A stretch of DNA of 64,000 nucleotides from Callaeas wilsoni (Eukaryota; Chordata; Aves; Passeriformes; Callaeidae): NCBI GenBank assembly GCA_013398955.1, contig VWPU01002121.1:62001-126000 (forward strand). The letters are read 5' to 3'. The notes beneath the pieces were generated by a model. It was not told the DNA's origin. It made no database searches and saw only the letters and a program-made list of their open reading frames with translations. Numbering within the stretch: position 1 is the stretch's first letter; each line of letters opens with the position of its first letter. Below are positions 29,301 through 38,400 of this stretch, piece after piece. Made by a program: the position numbers and the translations under genes.

Positions 29301-32300
29301 CTCTGGTTGTTGTGAGCCCTCTTCTAGGTGCCCAGGCTGCTCCATTTAATCCAGGAGGATTTTGGGGGCCCACCTCAGCCTTCCCAAGTAGCTGGTAGCT
29401 CCATGCCTCTTTACAAGTGTTGCTGTGCTTCACATTACAGTGCTTAAAGTCCTTCTGCAGAAGGAATATCCACTCTGGACCTAATGCCAAAATGTCTCCT
29501 ATCTGTCATTCCTCTCTTGTCACAAGAAGACAAAGCTTCTTCCTGCCTCTTCATACTCTCCTGCTCACTTCAAACTGTTTCATCCTCCTGGTGGCTTTGT
29601 GGTGTTGCTCTCCGAACCTCTTCCGTCTTTCTGATCTTCTGCAGATGTAAGAGCTGCTCCTCTAAATTTTAACTATTTCCCTCCAACTCAGCTGTCAGTT
29701 TGCACTTCATGTGCATAAATTCATGACGCTCAGACAGCCTTTCTTCCTACAGTAAAGGGGAATACTCCATCCTCTGGGGCAGTACCTATGCAAGCTTCCT
29801 AAATTCCCTCCTTCATCTCCTGCAGTCAGGCCAGTCTTGAGGTTACATATAGAGATAAGCAGGTTTGCAAATCAGAGCATAAAAAATCTTGTTCCGACTA
29901 AGAAAGCCATGCAAATCCTGCCTTCATTTCTGTATCTGATTTCATTTTGGTGCTTGAGCCCTCTCAGCACTTCAAAAGCTCCAAGAAAAGTTGGAAATGC
30001 ACCTGGGGAGTTATTAACAGGGAATTAACTCCAGTTCTTTAAAATAGGTGTAAGCATAATTACAGACATCCAGTTCCCTGCAACGAGGATCAATACGACT
30101 TTTCCACAGAGAGAAAGAGTAAAACAAGAGTGTCATGTAGATTCTACTTCAAATCAAGACTAGACACGCAGATATCTGCCATCTTCAGGTAGATACGTGT
30201 TAGGATAGGACCATGAGTGAAGTGTAATTTCTACACCTGTTTCTTTTATCACACAGAAGTGTCCTGCCATAATTTTTACTGTGTTCACGTTACCTTTGAT
30301 CTCAAGGCTACAACCTAACAGAGGTTATGTTTTCCAAGAGGTGCTTACGTGAGCACTGTGTTACAGTGAGCAGTAAGGAATGGGAAGACACCTTGTGCAT
30401 GGCCAAGAAAACAGCTCTTCAGTACCCTGGAGACAGACCCTCACTGGTAGAATTTCAAAGCCTTCCGAGTTCGTTTGCTGCTGTAATCACAACTGAGTGC
30501 CAAAAAACAGCACTCAGAATAACTATTAGATGTGGACTCCCAAATTTTCTCCCGTGGTTAACCTTCCCAATAGCTACTGTACACTCTGGGTGCAAATGTA
30601 CGCAAGTGCGAAATTTCTTTTTATCTCATTGTTCCACTAAAGTCCCATAGACTTTACACTTGTAACCACTTAAACAACCATCTTTATGGGTTTATTCCCT
30701 GTAACTCATAGATGGTGAAACCTTCCTTACTCTCCACCCTCTTTACATACTCTATGTTTGGGTTTATAACAGTTTTATTTCCTCAAAGTTCCTGATTTTT
30801 CCTGTGGCTGAAGTAAGCCAGGACAGTGCCAGGACAGGGCTCCAGACTGCCAAAATTGTTTTAACCCCTGGATCACACAACCTGTTCAGGCTAACCCTCT
30901 GTCAAACCATGACTCCCATGCCCAGGCCAGTGCAATGTCTGTGCTTGAGGGATGGCCAGGGAAGGGGGACCAATGGTGCCAACTCACCTTTCTAGATGGC
31001 ACCTTGACCACAAAGTGTCAAACAACAAAGGTGAGTGTCCTCAAAAGACAGAGACACAAAGCCCTCAAAGGATGTTTTTAGGCTTTTTCTGACCCACATG
31101 AGCCACAGAGGTCAATAAAATCCATAAAATCTTAGATGAGGCTCTGAGGTGTCACTAGTGTGGTATGATGGCTTCCCTCCTACAATAAACTTGCCCCTGA
31201 AGTCAGTAACAAAGCTCCTCTCAGGCTTCATTAGAGCCAGGATTTCACCTTAAATGCCCTTTTGATGTTGACCCTTCCCACAATGATCATGTCTGCTGTT
31301 GCAATTGGGTTATTTGGCCGCACAACTCAGCCATTAATGTAGCATCTGTGACGACAATTTCACCATCATTTCTCTGGGTGGGATCTCCTCGTAGGCAAAT
31401 TGCACAAACTATGTTTGATGCTGTGGTAACAAAAAACACCTGTTAGTGTTGGTGGGTGCGAGACTTGGCCCAGATAAATGTAGGATTGGTGGCCTAAAGA
31501 GAAGGGATGAGCTGCTATATCAGGCAAAACTTACTAACATCTACCACCAGCAGAGCAAGATTTAGGTGTCCATTATATAAACTAGTATCAAGTTAATTTC
31601 AAGGGATTATCAACTAAACTTTAATCCTGAGGTCTGAGCTACAGTGAGGAAAGAATGACTGGTGGATGTCAAGCCACAACACCTAGGTGTATTTTCCTCT
31701 TGAAAGGTCATTTTCCATGTGACCACTAAAGAAATCAGAAAACATCCAAGCTCACCCTCCTACAGCAGCAATACCCATGCCCTAACTCACAAAATCTCAC
31801 TGGGATCTGCAGCACATCCAGCAGCACTGACAGCACCTTGCACCCTGTGTGTCTAGTCCAGCATGGTTTAATGATGTCAGCTCTTCCACCAATTGTATCA
31901 GGTGGGAAGGGACGCTGACCACCTTCACAGCTCACCTATGCTCAGTGGCCATAATTTGGACCTGTGATTTCCAAAGCCCTGTGTGCTTCAGAAAATGTAA
32001 GTTTAACTTCCGAAGGGAGAACAGTGAAATGTCTTGGTTTTACTGACAACACTCCAAGTTATGGGAATTAGTATAACAGCTTGAGGCCTCAAGCTTAGAC
32101 AGGACAAAGGCCAGAGGTGAACAGCCTCATTCGTCTTTTTACTTTAAAAGTACTGATGTCCAGCAGGATACTTACTCTGTGCAAGCAGCCGGCTGGCTCT
32201 GGAGCACTGCCGTAAGACAAAGCATAATAAAAATTATCATCCAAGCAGAACAGTTCTGCTAAGACAGGGCTCATTTGGGCTAATCAGCTCTGACAAGAGG

Positions 32301-35300
32301 CAGTCTTTTCAGCTCACACCCAGGTAGGTTCTGATGCAGCATTAGGATTCCTGGCTCCAGAGGCAGCTCACTTAGCACCAGCACACCGGGAACTGAGCAG
32401 CATAGTCGTGTCTGGTGCCAGAATCTGCTCACCTGGTTTCCAGCCCCATGCCTCAGCCACCAAAGCCTCCTTTACCCTCTTTACTACTAAAAACTAAAGG
32501 CTGAGGAAGATATTATTGACTTTGGCAAGGAACATTGAAAATCATCTCTTATATGTCACTATCTGATCCCGGTAATGTAACACTTTCCATTGCACTCTTG
32601 CTAATTCAGGATTTTCATTAAGTACTGAAGACTAAGTGGTTTTGATTACATCTCTGTGGGCTAGCTGGAATCAAAGGGAACATTCCTTTTTGTGTATGCA
32701 CCAATTCTTTTAAAGATAATCAGCTTGTCTGCAACTTCTTTATCTTCAGTTTGCTCTCAATAAAACTGGGATAGTGCCCCATCAGATGGGTGCTGTGAGG
32801 ATGCTTCACAATGTGAGAAGTGCTAGGCTCATTGAGCCCGGGCGTTGCTGCTTGCAGAACAGAGCTGGCTCAAAATGCTTGTCTATCCCTACCTGGAAAC
32901 TGATCCTTAAACTTTGCTTATGGAACTACTTTTTTTATAATATCCGTAGGAAACAATTAATTAGCTGAAAACTAGCCCATTATTATACTGCTTTAAATTT
33001 ACCTTAGAGATTATCCTAAAGAGCTGAATAGTCAAAATAGCTATTACTGGTTCACTATTTAACCTACATGCTTATGCAGACACACTATTATTCCAGAATA
33101 CAGCACTTTATCCTGGCTCAACTCAATATGGTTTAAAAACGGAGTAAAGTAACAAAAATCGCTTAATTATTTCTCATGTAGGCAGTTCCTGGCAAATATC
33201 TCCCCAGCTTTGAATGTATGGTCTACATTAAAATCCTCTGTGGGTAAGCCTTTTGGAATTAGCATTCTGTAATTATTATGTTGCCGTGATGACTGAAGAC
33301 ATAAGGTATCTTCCGTCCCTGTCTTGCCATTTAGTAAAAAAAATTGCATTTATGTTACAGACTTAAAAGTAAATGTGCCACTTGATGGTCAGGGAGCACA
33401 AAGTGCAGACAGTCTTAAAAGTACAATTTACAGAGCAGATTCCAATCTCTCTGTGGTGTCTCTCTATTGAATACCTCTCCACTGAAGTGGATTTTTAAGT
33501 AGCTGCTCTTCAGTTAAAGCTGAAGTACTCTACAGCAAGAGATCGTCTAGTTTAGTGAGTGGAGAAAGTTATCCTCGGCTATAAAGACTAGGAAAGTGAG
33601 AAATTCAGGTATTTAACATAAATGAAGAACAACCTTGCCAGTAAAGCTTGTTTTCATGGGCTGGGAACAAACTATTACCCTTAATTCTACCTATAAAGGT
33701 AACACCTATTGACTTGGATGCTATCTGGGACCTCTAGCTATTAAAAGCTTAAGCATAAATTTGTGTTGAAAAATAAAACTTTCTCATCTCCTTCTTGTGA
33801 CAAAATAATTTCTTTTATTAAATTCATCTGAGAGTGATTCTGAAATTACTAGCTACTAGAGACATGTCAAGAATTTCTTGGGATTTCCTGAAAAGTCAGA
33901 AAGTACATTTCCATTTCTAACTTCTGGGATGCAGCATCTAGCTCCCAGTAAGCCTGCAAACCTGGTACAGAGACCAGGACCTCCTCACTTACTCACAGCT
34001 CCCACTCCAATCCCAAGCCTAGACACAGAGCAAGGATCCCCAAAATATCTCTAGTGTGTCAAAAATATCAATAAAATGTTAAAAATATTCTCACACATTT
34101 GAATCCTGTGATGTAAGAAGCAATGGTTTTAAACAAAAAGAGAGTCAATTCAGATGTAAGAAAAAGTTTTTAACAATGAAGGTGGTAAAACACCAGCACA
34201 CATTGCCCAGGGAGGTGGTGGATGCCCCATCCTTGGAAGCATTCAGCTTGGATGTGCCTCTGAGAAACCTGACCTAGTTGAAGATAACCCTGAACATGGC
34301 AGAGGAGGTGAACAAAAAGACCTTTAAAGGTCCCTTCCAACCCAAATCATTCTTTAGAGAGGCACCAGGGATTGGAGTCATCTCCATCCAACACCCAGGA
34401 CAGCTCTGCTGCTGTGGGATCAACACACAGCCAGCCCCAGCAGTGTGGAGCTGAGAACAGACACCTGTTTTCACTGGCCAAGGCACGACTCATCACAGTG
34501 CTCACCTGTGCTCCCCAGTTTCAGAGATCACCAGGAATTCTGTCTGACCGTTCACTGTTGTGTATCTAAGCACTTATCTAAACAGATTTCCAAAATGGCG
34601 GTCCCCACAGTTGTATAGATTGCATGGATATAGGGACTTGTATCTCCTTCGTAGGTACTATACACATCTGAATTTCACAATATCATACGAAGTTCCCCGA
34701 CATATATCAGGGAGAATACTTAAAATCTTTTGCCAGTAAACAGAGTTTTGTGTTTTACTGCAAAGAGCTGTGCTTGGTTATAGCAAAGTTGCAGTTTGAT
34801 TTTGATACCAAGTCCCAGAGATACCTGCATCTCTACGAAATACATGTAAGGGATTTTGAGCCCAAACCTGATGCTTTTTTGGACAAATATCACTTCATTA
34901 ACATCCCCTTCAAAGACACGCTAACTATCACCTTGCTTAATCAACCATATGGATGAGAAACCAATCAAAGTCTACTCTTGCCTTGAAGCTGAATTCCCAC
35001 CTCTGACAACATCATCAGAACAAAAACAAGGAGAAGGCTGTCTTAAGACATTTGCAGCAAAATTACATTAACCAATTTTGTTTTGGAGTTGTTGGTACAT
35101 CTCCAGCTTATCAAAGCCCCCAGTCACTTACTTGTCCTCTAAGAGGCTTTGCCCCGTGATCAGATTTTTCCCAGATGGTGCATAGTCCCAGTTCTCTTCC
35201 ACAATCCCGAGGTAGTAAGTTCTGGTCTTTGCTTCCACCAGTGCCCACAGCCAGAGGAACCCCAGGGTGCGGAGGCAGCCACCGCGCTGTGCGGGAGGCA

Positions 35301-35301
35301 T
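2162..35301 (-). CDS. Membrane-anchored multicopper ferroxidase, ceruloplasmin/hephaestin family (20 exons, 1164 aa)
   Basis: Twenty exons on the minus strand join in phase to a 3495-nt reading frame (1164 residues plus stop), close to the usual length of hephaestins (about 1160). Such proteins oxidise Fe(II) to Fe(III) at the cell surface, coupled to O2 reduction, and support iron export. The order is: signal peptide (about 1-24), six cupredoxin domains (roughly 25-200, 205-370, 380-560, 572-718, 733-905, 915-1070), Thr-rich stalk (about 1069-1097), membrane span (about 1117-1141), cytoplasmic tail to 1164. All eight trinuclear-cluster histidines are visible (HPH 127-129, HSH 187-189, HFH 1005-1007, HCH 1047-1049). 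Type 1 copper ligands are complete in domains 2 (H304, C347, H352, M357), 4 (H656, C699, H704, M709) and 6 (H1002, C1048, H1053, M1058). Many N-glycosylation sequons are present. Position beside TM4SF suggests the CP locus; the membrane span and motifs such as HPHGVFY suggest hephaestin/HEPHL1, so I assign no symbol. Family is certain; orthology is not. Confidence 0.95.
2460..2549 (-). CDS. Ferroxidase exon 19: Thr-rich juxtamembrane stalk
   Basis: Acceptor AG at 2551-2550, donor GTAAGG at 2459. It encodes [15 protein letters not shown] and [14 protein letters not shown]. The Thr content and NTT/NGT sequons suggest a glycosylated spacer between domain 6 and the membrane. Both splice phases fit. 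Confidence 0.88.
2825..3025 (+). repeat. CR1 LINE 3' end (intron 18)
   Basis: A well-preserved CR1 3' segment: GGTTGCCCAGAGAAGTTGTG, GATGCCCCATCCCTGG, CAAGGCCAGGCTGGATGAGG, CAACCTGGTCTAGTGGAAGG, and a tail ending CCATTCCATGATTC. It belongs to the common avian CR1 families. Confidence 0.92.
3857..4016 (-). CDS. Ferroxidase exon 18: domain 6 HCH copper-binding end
   Basis: Acceptor AG at 4018-4017, donor GTGCAG at 3856. It encodes [20 protein letters not shown] and [20 protein letters not shown]1047 and H1049 bind the trinuclear cluster; C1048, H1053 and M1058 complete the type 1 site; D1052 is an iron ligand. Read-through of the donor reaches a stop within seven codons (3834-3836). Confidence 0.96.
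4638..4777 (-). CDS. Ferroxidase exon 17: domain 6 copper ligands
   Basis: Acceptor AG at 4779-4778, donor GTTAGT at 4637. It encodes [20 protein letters not shown] and [19 protein letters not shown]1002 is a type 1 ligand, H1005 and H1007 are trinuclear ligands, and E998 matches the Glu that completes the domain 4 iron site. Confidence 0.95.
5514..5736 (-). CDS. Ferroxidase exon 16: end of domain 5, start of domain 6
   Basis: Acceptor AG at 5738-5737, donor GTATGT at 5513. It encodes [36 protein letters not shown] and FAEGNSMH. E962 and H967 match the domain 6 iron ligands of ceruloplasmin, although the usual ESNKMH motif reads EGNSMH. Confidence 0.94.
5895..5957 (+). repeat. CR1 LINE 3' tail fragment (intron 16)
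   Basis: CAGTGGTCCCTTTTAACC, then TTCTGTGATTCTGTGG, a decayed CR1 tail between exons 16 and 15. Confidence 0.65.
6218..6324 (-). CDS. Ferroxidase exon 15: domain 5
   Basis: This short 107-bp exon has acceptor AG at 6326-6325 and donor GTAACC at 6217. It encodes [16 protein letters not shown] and [15 protein letters not shown], matching the Y.W.IPERSG strand of ceruloplasmin. Phase 0 at the end. Confidence 0.93.
7557..7935 (+). repeat. Possible solo LTR-like segment (intron 15/14 region)
   Basis: A segment starting TGTCACGGAGACATAGGC, AT-rich in the middle, with a TTTAATAAATAATTCATT poly(A)-like block near its right side. This composition resembles an avian retroviral LTR. No target-site duplication or internal region was identified, so this is weak. 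Confidence 0.25.
9681..9821 (-). CDS. Ferroxidase exon 14: domain 5
   Basis: Acceptor AG at 9823-9822, donor GTAAGG at 9680. It encodes [33 protein letters not shown] and PDTPITLP. An A13 run starts just inside the downstream intron. Confidence 0.95.
10228..10458 (+). repeat. CR1 LINE 3' end (intron 13)
   Basis: Shows the CR1 series AGTATGAAACTGTATCAAGG, GATATTAGGAAAAGGTTCTT, ACTGGAACAGGCTCCCCAGG, GTTGAACATTGATGATCTTC and a degenerate ATTCTAAAATTCTTT tail. It is more diverged than the 2825-3025 copy. Confidence 0.85.
10882..11021 (-). CDS. Ferroxidase exon 13: domain 5, with GC donor
   Basis: Acceptor AG at 11023-11022. It encodes [30 protein letters not shown] and EEEEHLEIL. The only donor that keeps phase with exon 14 is GCAAGT at 10881, a GC-AG intron. 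The nearby GTAGCT four bases further on would break the frame. Confidence 0.92.
12606..12819 (-). CDS. Ferroxidase exon 12: end of domain 4, start of domain 5
   Basis: Acceptor AG at 12821-12820, donor GTACTG at 12605. [15 protein letters not shown] supplies C699, H704 and M709 (complete type 1 site) and D703 (iron site). [15 protein letters not shown] opens domain 5. Sequons at N720, N748 and N757. Confidence 0.95.
12965..13690 (-). repeat. CR1 LINE with reverse-transcriptase remnant (intron 11)
   Basis: The longest transposon copy in the window, inserted in the gene's own orientation. The 3' end is at the low-coordinate side (AGAAAAGACCTCCAAGATTA, then ACCTCCAGGGATGGTGACTC). The body keeps part of the reverse-transcriptase C-terminus on the minus strand at 13194-13520, with [20 protein letters not shown] and [12 protein letters not shown]. 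The frame is broken on both sides, so it is a dead, 5'-truncated copy. Confidence 0.93.
15373..15585 (-). CDS. Ferroxidase exon 11: domain 4 type 1 copper His
   Basis: Acceptor AG at 15587-15586, donor GTACGT at 15372. It encodes [32 protein letters not shown] (H656 is a copper ligand) and [12 protein letters not shown]652 stands where ceruloplasmin-type proteins usually have Glu. Confidence 0.95.
16768..16918 (-). CDS. Ferroxidase exon 10: start of domain 4, iron-site Glu and His
   Basis: Acceptor AG at 16920-16919, donor GTAAAA at 16767. It encodes [20 protein letters not shown] and MESNKMH. E616 and H621 match the domain 4 iron ligands of human ceruloplasmin. Sequon at N588. Confidence 0.95.
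17327..17538 (-). CDS. Ferroxidase exon 9: end of domain 3
   Basis: Acceptor AG at 17540-17539, donor GTGCCC at 17326, ending in phase 0. It encodes [40 protein letters not shown] and [12 protein letters not shown], up to residue 571. Confidence 0.95.
19998..20129 (-). CDS. Ferroxidase exon 8: domain 3
   Basis: Acceptor AG at 20131-20130, donor GTAAGT at 19997. It encodes [20 protein letters not shown] and [10 protein letters not shown], then LSEGAPYLD. This is a structural domain without a type 1 copper site, as is usual for domain 3. Confidence 0.95.
20288..20424 (-). CDS. Ferroxidase exon 7: domain 3
   Basis: Acceptor AG at 20426-20425, donor GTATAG at 20287. It encodes [31 protein letters not shown] and KHLGILG, the conserved RIGG..Y.K and LGILG strands of a cupredoxin domain. 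Confidence 0.93.
21101..21269 (-). CDS. Ferroxidase exon 6: end of domain 2, start of domain 3
   Basis: Acceptor AG at 21271-21270, donor GTAAGG at 21100. It begins with [12 protein letters not shown], giving M357 as axial type 1 copper ligand, then the linker and [20 protein letters not shown], which opens domain 3. Sequons are at N369 and N407. Confidence 0.95.
22279..22533 (-). CDS. Ferroxidase exon 5: domain 2 type 1 copper site
   Basis: Acceptor AG at 22535-22534, donor GTACGC at 22278. It encodes about residues 270-354, with [26 protein letters not shown] (H304; E300 matches the Glu that serves the domain 6 iron site in ceruloplasmin) and [12 protein letters not shown] (C347, H352). 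Confidence 0.95.
23479..23658 (-). CDS. Ferroxidase exon 4: start of domain 2
   Basis: Acceptor AG at 23660-23659, donor GTGAGA at 23478. It encodes about residues 210-269, with the family motif [16 protein letters not shown] (sequon N236) and QTSNRMH at the end. The Glu that sits five residues before the final His in iron-binding domains is Thr264 here. Confidence 0.95.
23820..23830 (+). repeat. C11 homopolymer
   Basis: Eleven consecutive C between exons 4 and 3 of the ferroxidase gene; a simple repeat and possible assembly-error point. Confidence 0.9.
25461..25673 (-). CDS. Ferroxidase exon 3: end of domain 1, second copper His pair
   Basis: Acceptor AG at 25675-25674, donor GTACTG at 25460. 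It encodes residues 139-209, including [19 protein letters not shown] and [10 protein letters not shown]187 and H189 (HSH) are trinuclear-cluster ligands, and N161 is in an NYT sequon. Confidence 0.95.
26445..26689 (-). CDS. Ferroxidase exon 2: domain 1 with first copper His pair
   Basis: The acceptor AG is at 26691-26690 and the donor GT at 26444-26443. Residues 57-138 include [32 protein letters not shown] and [14 protein letters not shown]127 and H129 are trinuclear-cluster ligands. It lies 8.4 kb from exon 1, the longest intron of the gene. Confidence 0.95.
34150..34355 (+). repeat. CR1 LINE 3' end (intron 1)
   Basis: CATTGCCCAGGGAGGTGGTG, GATGCCCCATCCTTGGAAGC, TTTAAAGGTCCCTTCCAACC and a CCAAATCATTCT tail mark a CR1 3' end about 0.8 kb inside the first intron. 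Confidence 0.9.
35132..35301 (-). CDS. Ferroxidase exon 1: start codon, signal peptide, start of domain 1
   Basis: The ATG at 35301-35299 opens a hydrophobic leader of about 24 residues ([19 protein letters not shown] then ALVEA), followed by [18 protein letters not shown], the standard first strand of the family. An in-frame GTG lies upstream at 35328, but the ATG is the natural start. The exon ends after GAGGACAA at a GTAAGT donor, phase 2. It encodes residues 1-56 and part of 57. Confidence 0.92.
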
Positions 35302-35393
35302 TTGTGGTGGTGACTGTGAGGCTGGCACGGGCAGGCAGCAGCAGGATGCACCACAGGGAGCTCACCCCTCCCTCCCTCCCAGCTCCCGACAAG

Positions 35394-35402
35394 TTATAAA
35401 TA
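35394..35402 (-). promoter_or_regulatory. TATA-like box of the ferroxidase gene
   Basis: The minus strand reads TATTTATAA here, 92-100 bases upstream of the start codon. A transcription start about 30 bases downstream (near 35365-35370) would leave a 5' UTR of roughly 65-70 nt without an intron. The position is inferred from spacing only. Confidence 0.55.
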
Positions 35403-38400
35403 AGGAAGGGACAGAGCAAAGCTCCTCCTTTTCAGCAGGTTAGGACTGGGATAGGTAGAGAGCCGGGCTATGCAGAGCAGGGAGAAGGTTGCTGTCATGG
35501 CAGGACCTTTGCCAATCCTTTGGTTAGTGAGTAAATTACTCACTTACCTGTCCAGGCTAGAGCCAGCTGGTGGTTTCCAGAAGTTTGGATGCTTTTTAGT
35601 CCTCCTTTTTCCAGATTATGTGATATGGCATATTGGGTCAGAGGAGGAGTTGATGTTTTTGACATCCCTGTAAAAACTCTTTTTTACATATTTTTATTTT
35701 AACTTCTTTATCATGTCTGAGATTTCTAAAAATAGCATCTTGTTGCCTTCTTTTTTTTTTTTTTAATGACATAACACTAAGTTATAATCCAGCATTATCA
35801 GAGAGAGCAAAAGAATAGGCCAGTACCTCTCAGCATTTTCTGATCTATTTATTAAGACTCCACTATATTCAGTTTTAGAGTGCCCAAAATGAGGTACCTT
35901 TTTACAAGCATCCCTGAAAATTAGAGCCCTTATAAAATTCTTTCCATTTGGACACCTAAGAATTGAGGCACACAAAGATCACCCTTTTATTAACCTTGGT
36001 AATTAACATGCCCACGTAGCTCTCTAGAAAATCACTCCCTCCCTCCCTAGAGGAGGTTATAGCTTAACCTCCTCTAAGAGGATATCTGTATTATCATCTT
36101 GGCAAAGCCCAGTGTAGACGTATACTTGATAGGTAGAATATTTTAAACCACTTAGGAAATGTCCCAAAAAATATAATCTATGTGACAAGACATTTTGCAA
36201 AATCATACTGCTCTGTTCCTAATTTTTAACTGTCTACAAGCATTAAAAAAGTTGCAGTTCTGGAATACAGTTCTTGAGACCCATTGCAAGCTTCAACAGT
36301 AGTGAAATTCCCCTTTCATGTCCAGAACCATCTGACCTCTTCCCGTGGTAGCTAATGGTTATCCATGACTAGGGGTGCAGGAGGCTTCAGAAATGGATTT
36401 GGAAGTCACGGGATTAATGCTGTCTGCCAAGATGCAGCTCAGTGATGTGAATGACGTTTTATGTGGCAGTCGTGTGAGGTTCACCCTCTGGCATGTGGCA
36501 GTGATGGCTACACGTAGGATCAGCTGTGCTGAGCTGCCCTCTCCTCACTGGTGTGCAGGTGTCTCTGAAGTCACAGAGAATAACTCAGAAAACAGGTGCT
36601 ATTCACAGCAGCCCAGCTCCAGCCACCTGGACCTTGACAGATCTCATCCAAATGAAGAGACAAGGCACATAGGCACATGCAGTATCGTGCTAGAGAAGCT
36701 TTCGGTGGTTTTAGGCTATGCTTTCCATCTCTTTAGCTATGAGGACTGAAAGCCCAGTATATGTGTGTGACATGTTAAGTAACTTATAACATGTGGGTTA
36801 AGGATACAGTCGGATACAACTGCAAATGGTCAGCTTGACATAGCTGTAAAAGCAGGAGTCCCTCGGCCCCCAAGATTCTCTCTGAGACACGCTGGCATTC
36901 ATTTTCTCATGTCAGTTAATTGATGAACAACGAGAAAGAGGAGAGGTGATAGGACAACACAAGTGTTGTACGACAGGACAATACAGGTGCTGTACAGAGA
37001 TCCTGATCCTCAGAGGCAGCACCTACAGACTTCCTGATATCCTTGGAGACCTTGCTAATCTCTTCACTCTTCTGCTGCAAACCACACGCTGCCCAGCCTC
37101 TTGGCTTCTCACATCAATCTATATCCTCTCTTCCAAAACACTGACACTTTAAAATTCATCTTCCTTCTCCACTGCTTTATTGTGTCACTTTGTTGCGTTA
37201 CTCAAATGATGATGACTAAAAGTACTGTGATGCTAAAAGGCATAATTAGAAAGCAAAAGAAAACACAATGACAGTGGGACAGAGCTTTGCCAGCCCGTGG
37301 CACAGCCGTCGGACATACCCCCGGGGTGGGACAGACAGGCCAGCTGGTGGGCTACAAACCTGCGAAAAGGCCAAGGTGACACTTGGAGGTTAACAGGATC
37401 CCACTGTCATCTTTGTACAGGGCCTAGGAATACTTCCACTGCCCAGAGAAGCTCTCTGGAGCCCAGGGGATTTACAAACTTCATTTCCTGTCACTCAAGC
37501 ACCTGCATTTACAAGAACTCGTGCCTGTTGTGCAAATATTCATTGTCATAATGTAGCAAGCATTTGCATTTGAGTAGGAAATATGCTTATTTATAGGGCT
37601 GTGGACTTTGAATGAAATTGTGTGGAGTTCAATTGCTTAAATCAGCCATTTGCATGCCATTAGAGAGATTTAAGGACTGGGTACAGGGCCAGTTTAATCT
37701 AGACAGTGTTGCTATGACTTCTTGTTCGTGTGCTTTTTTTATAACTTAAGAATTCTGTTACATGTTTAAATCTCTGTATGTGTGGACTCATATAACACAA
37801 ATACATCAAGGTAATAGGGAATAGGAAGGGGGAGTGTCCAATTCTGAGCTGGCATCTGACTGCATTATAGTAATTTAAATAATAATAGTGCTATGTCCTA
37901 GTTTTTCTGTTGCTTCCCATGCACCTAGGATTGGGTCCTGGTTGCTTTCTTGTTAGAATAACTCTTTAAAATCCAAATATGAAGTTAATTTATTTGTCTA
38001 TTACTGTAAAATTTATTTGTGTAACAGGAATAATGTGTAGACATTAGCACCCTATATCAGCAATGTGTTGTAAGTCTGGTAAACGCCTTAGCTTGGCTTC
38101 AGCGCTTAGTAGATCTGGCAACTTGTATACCCTTTGCATCCACACATTAATGCTTAATTACCTTGTTACATCATTAAACCCAGGCACATTTGCATTCCGG
38201 AGAGGTGCTGTGGGTATGACTCAGAAAAAGATGAAAGAACAGCTGTTTTGCCCTTGCATCAGGAAAATTTCTGGGAAGCTCCCTTCCAGAAGTGAGGGCA
38301 TAGGATTAAATTTGTCACTTTGTCCAGGATCCTTTCAGCAAACGGGTTGGATATTGGTTACTCTGAGACTTTCTGTCCCTCTGAAGGCTAAAATTAGAGC

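Noticed and set aside
35128..35328. Longer start of the ferroxidase at 35328
   Set aside because: That codon is GTG. The ATG at 35301 gives a good signal peptide and lies at a sensible distance from the TATA-like box.
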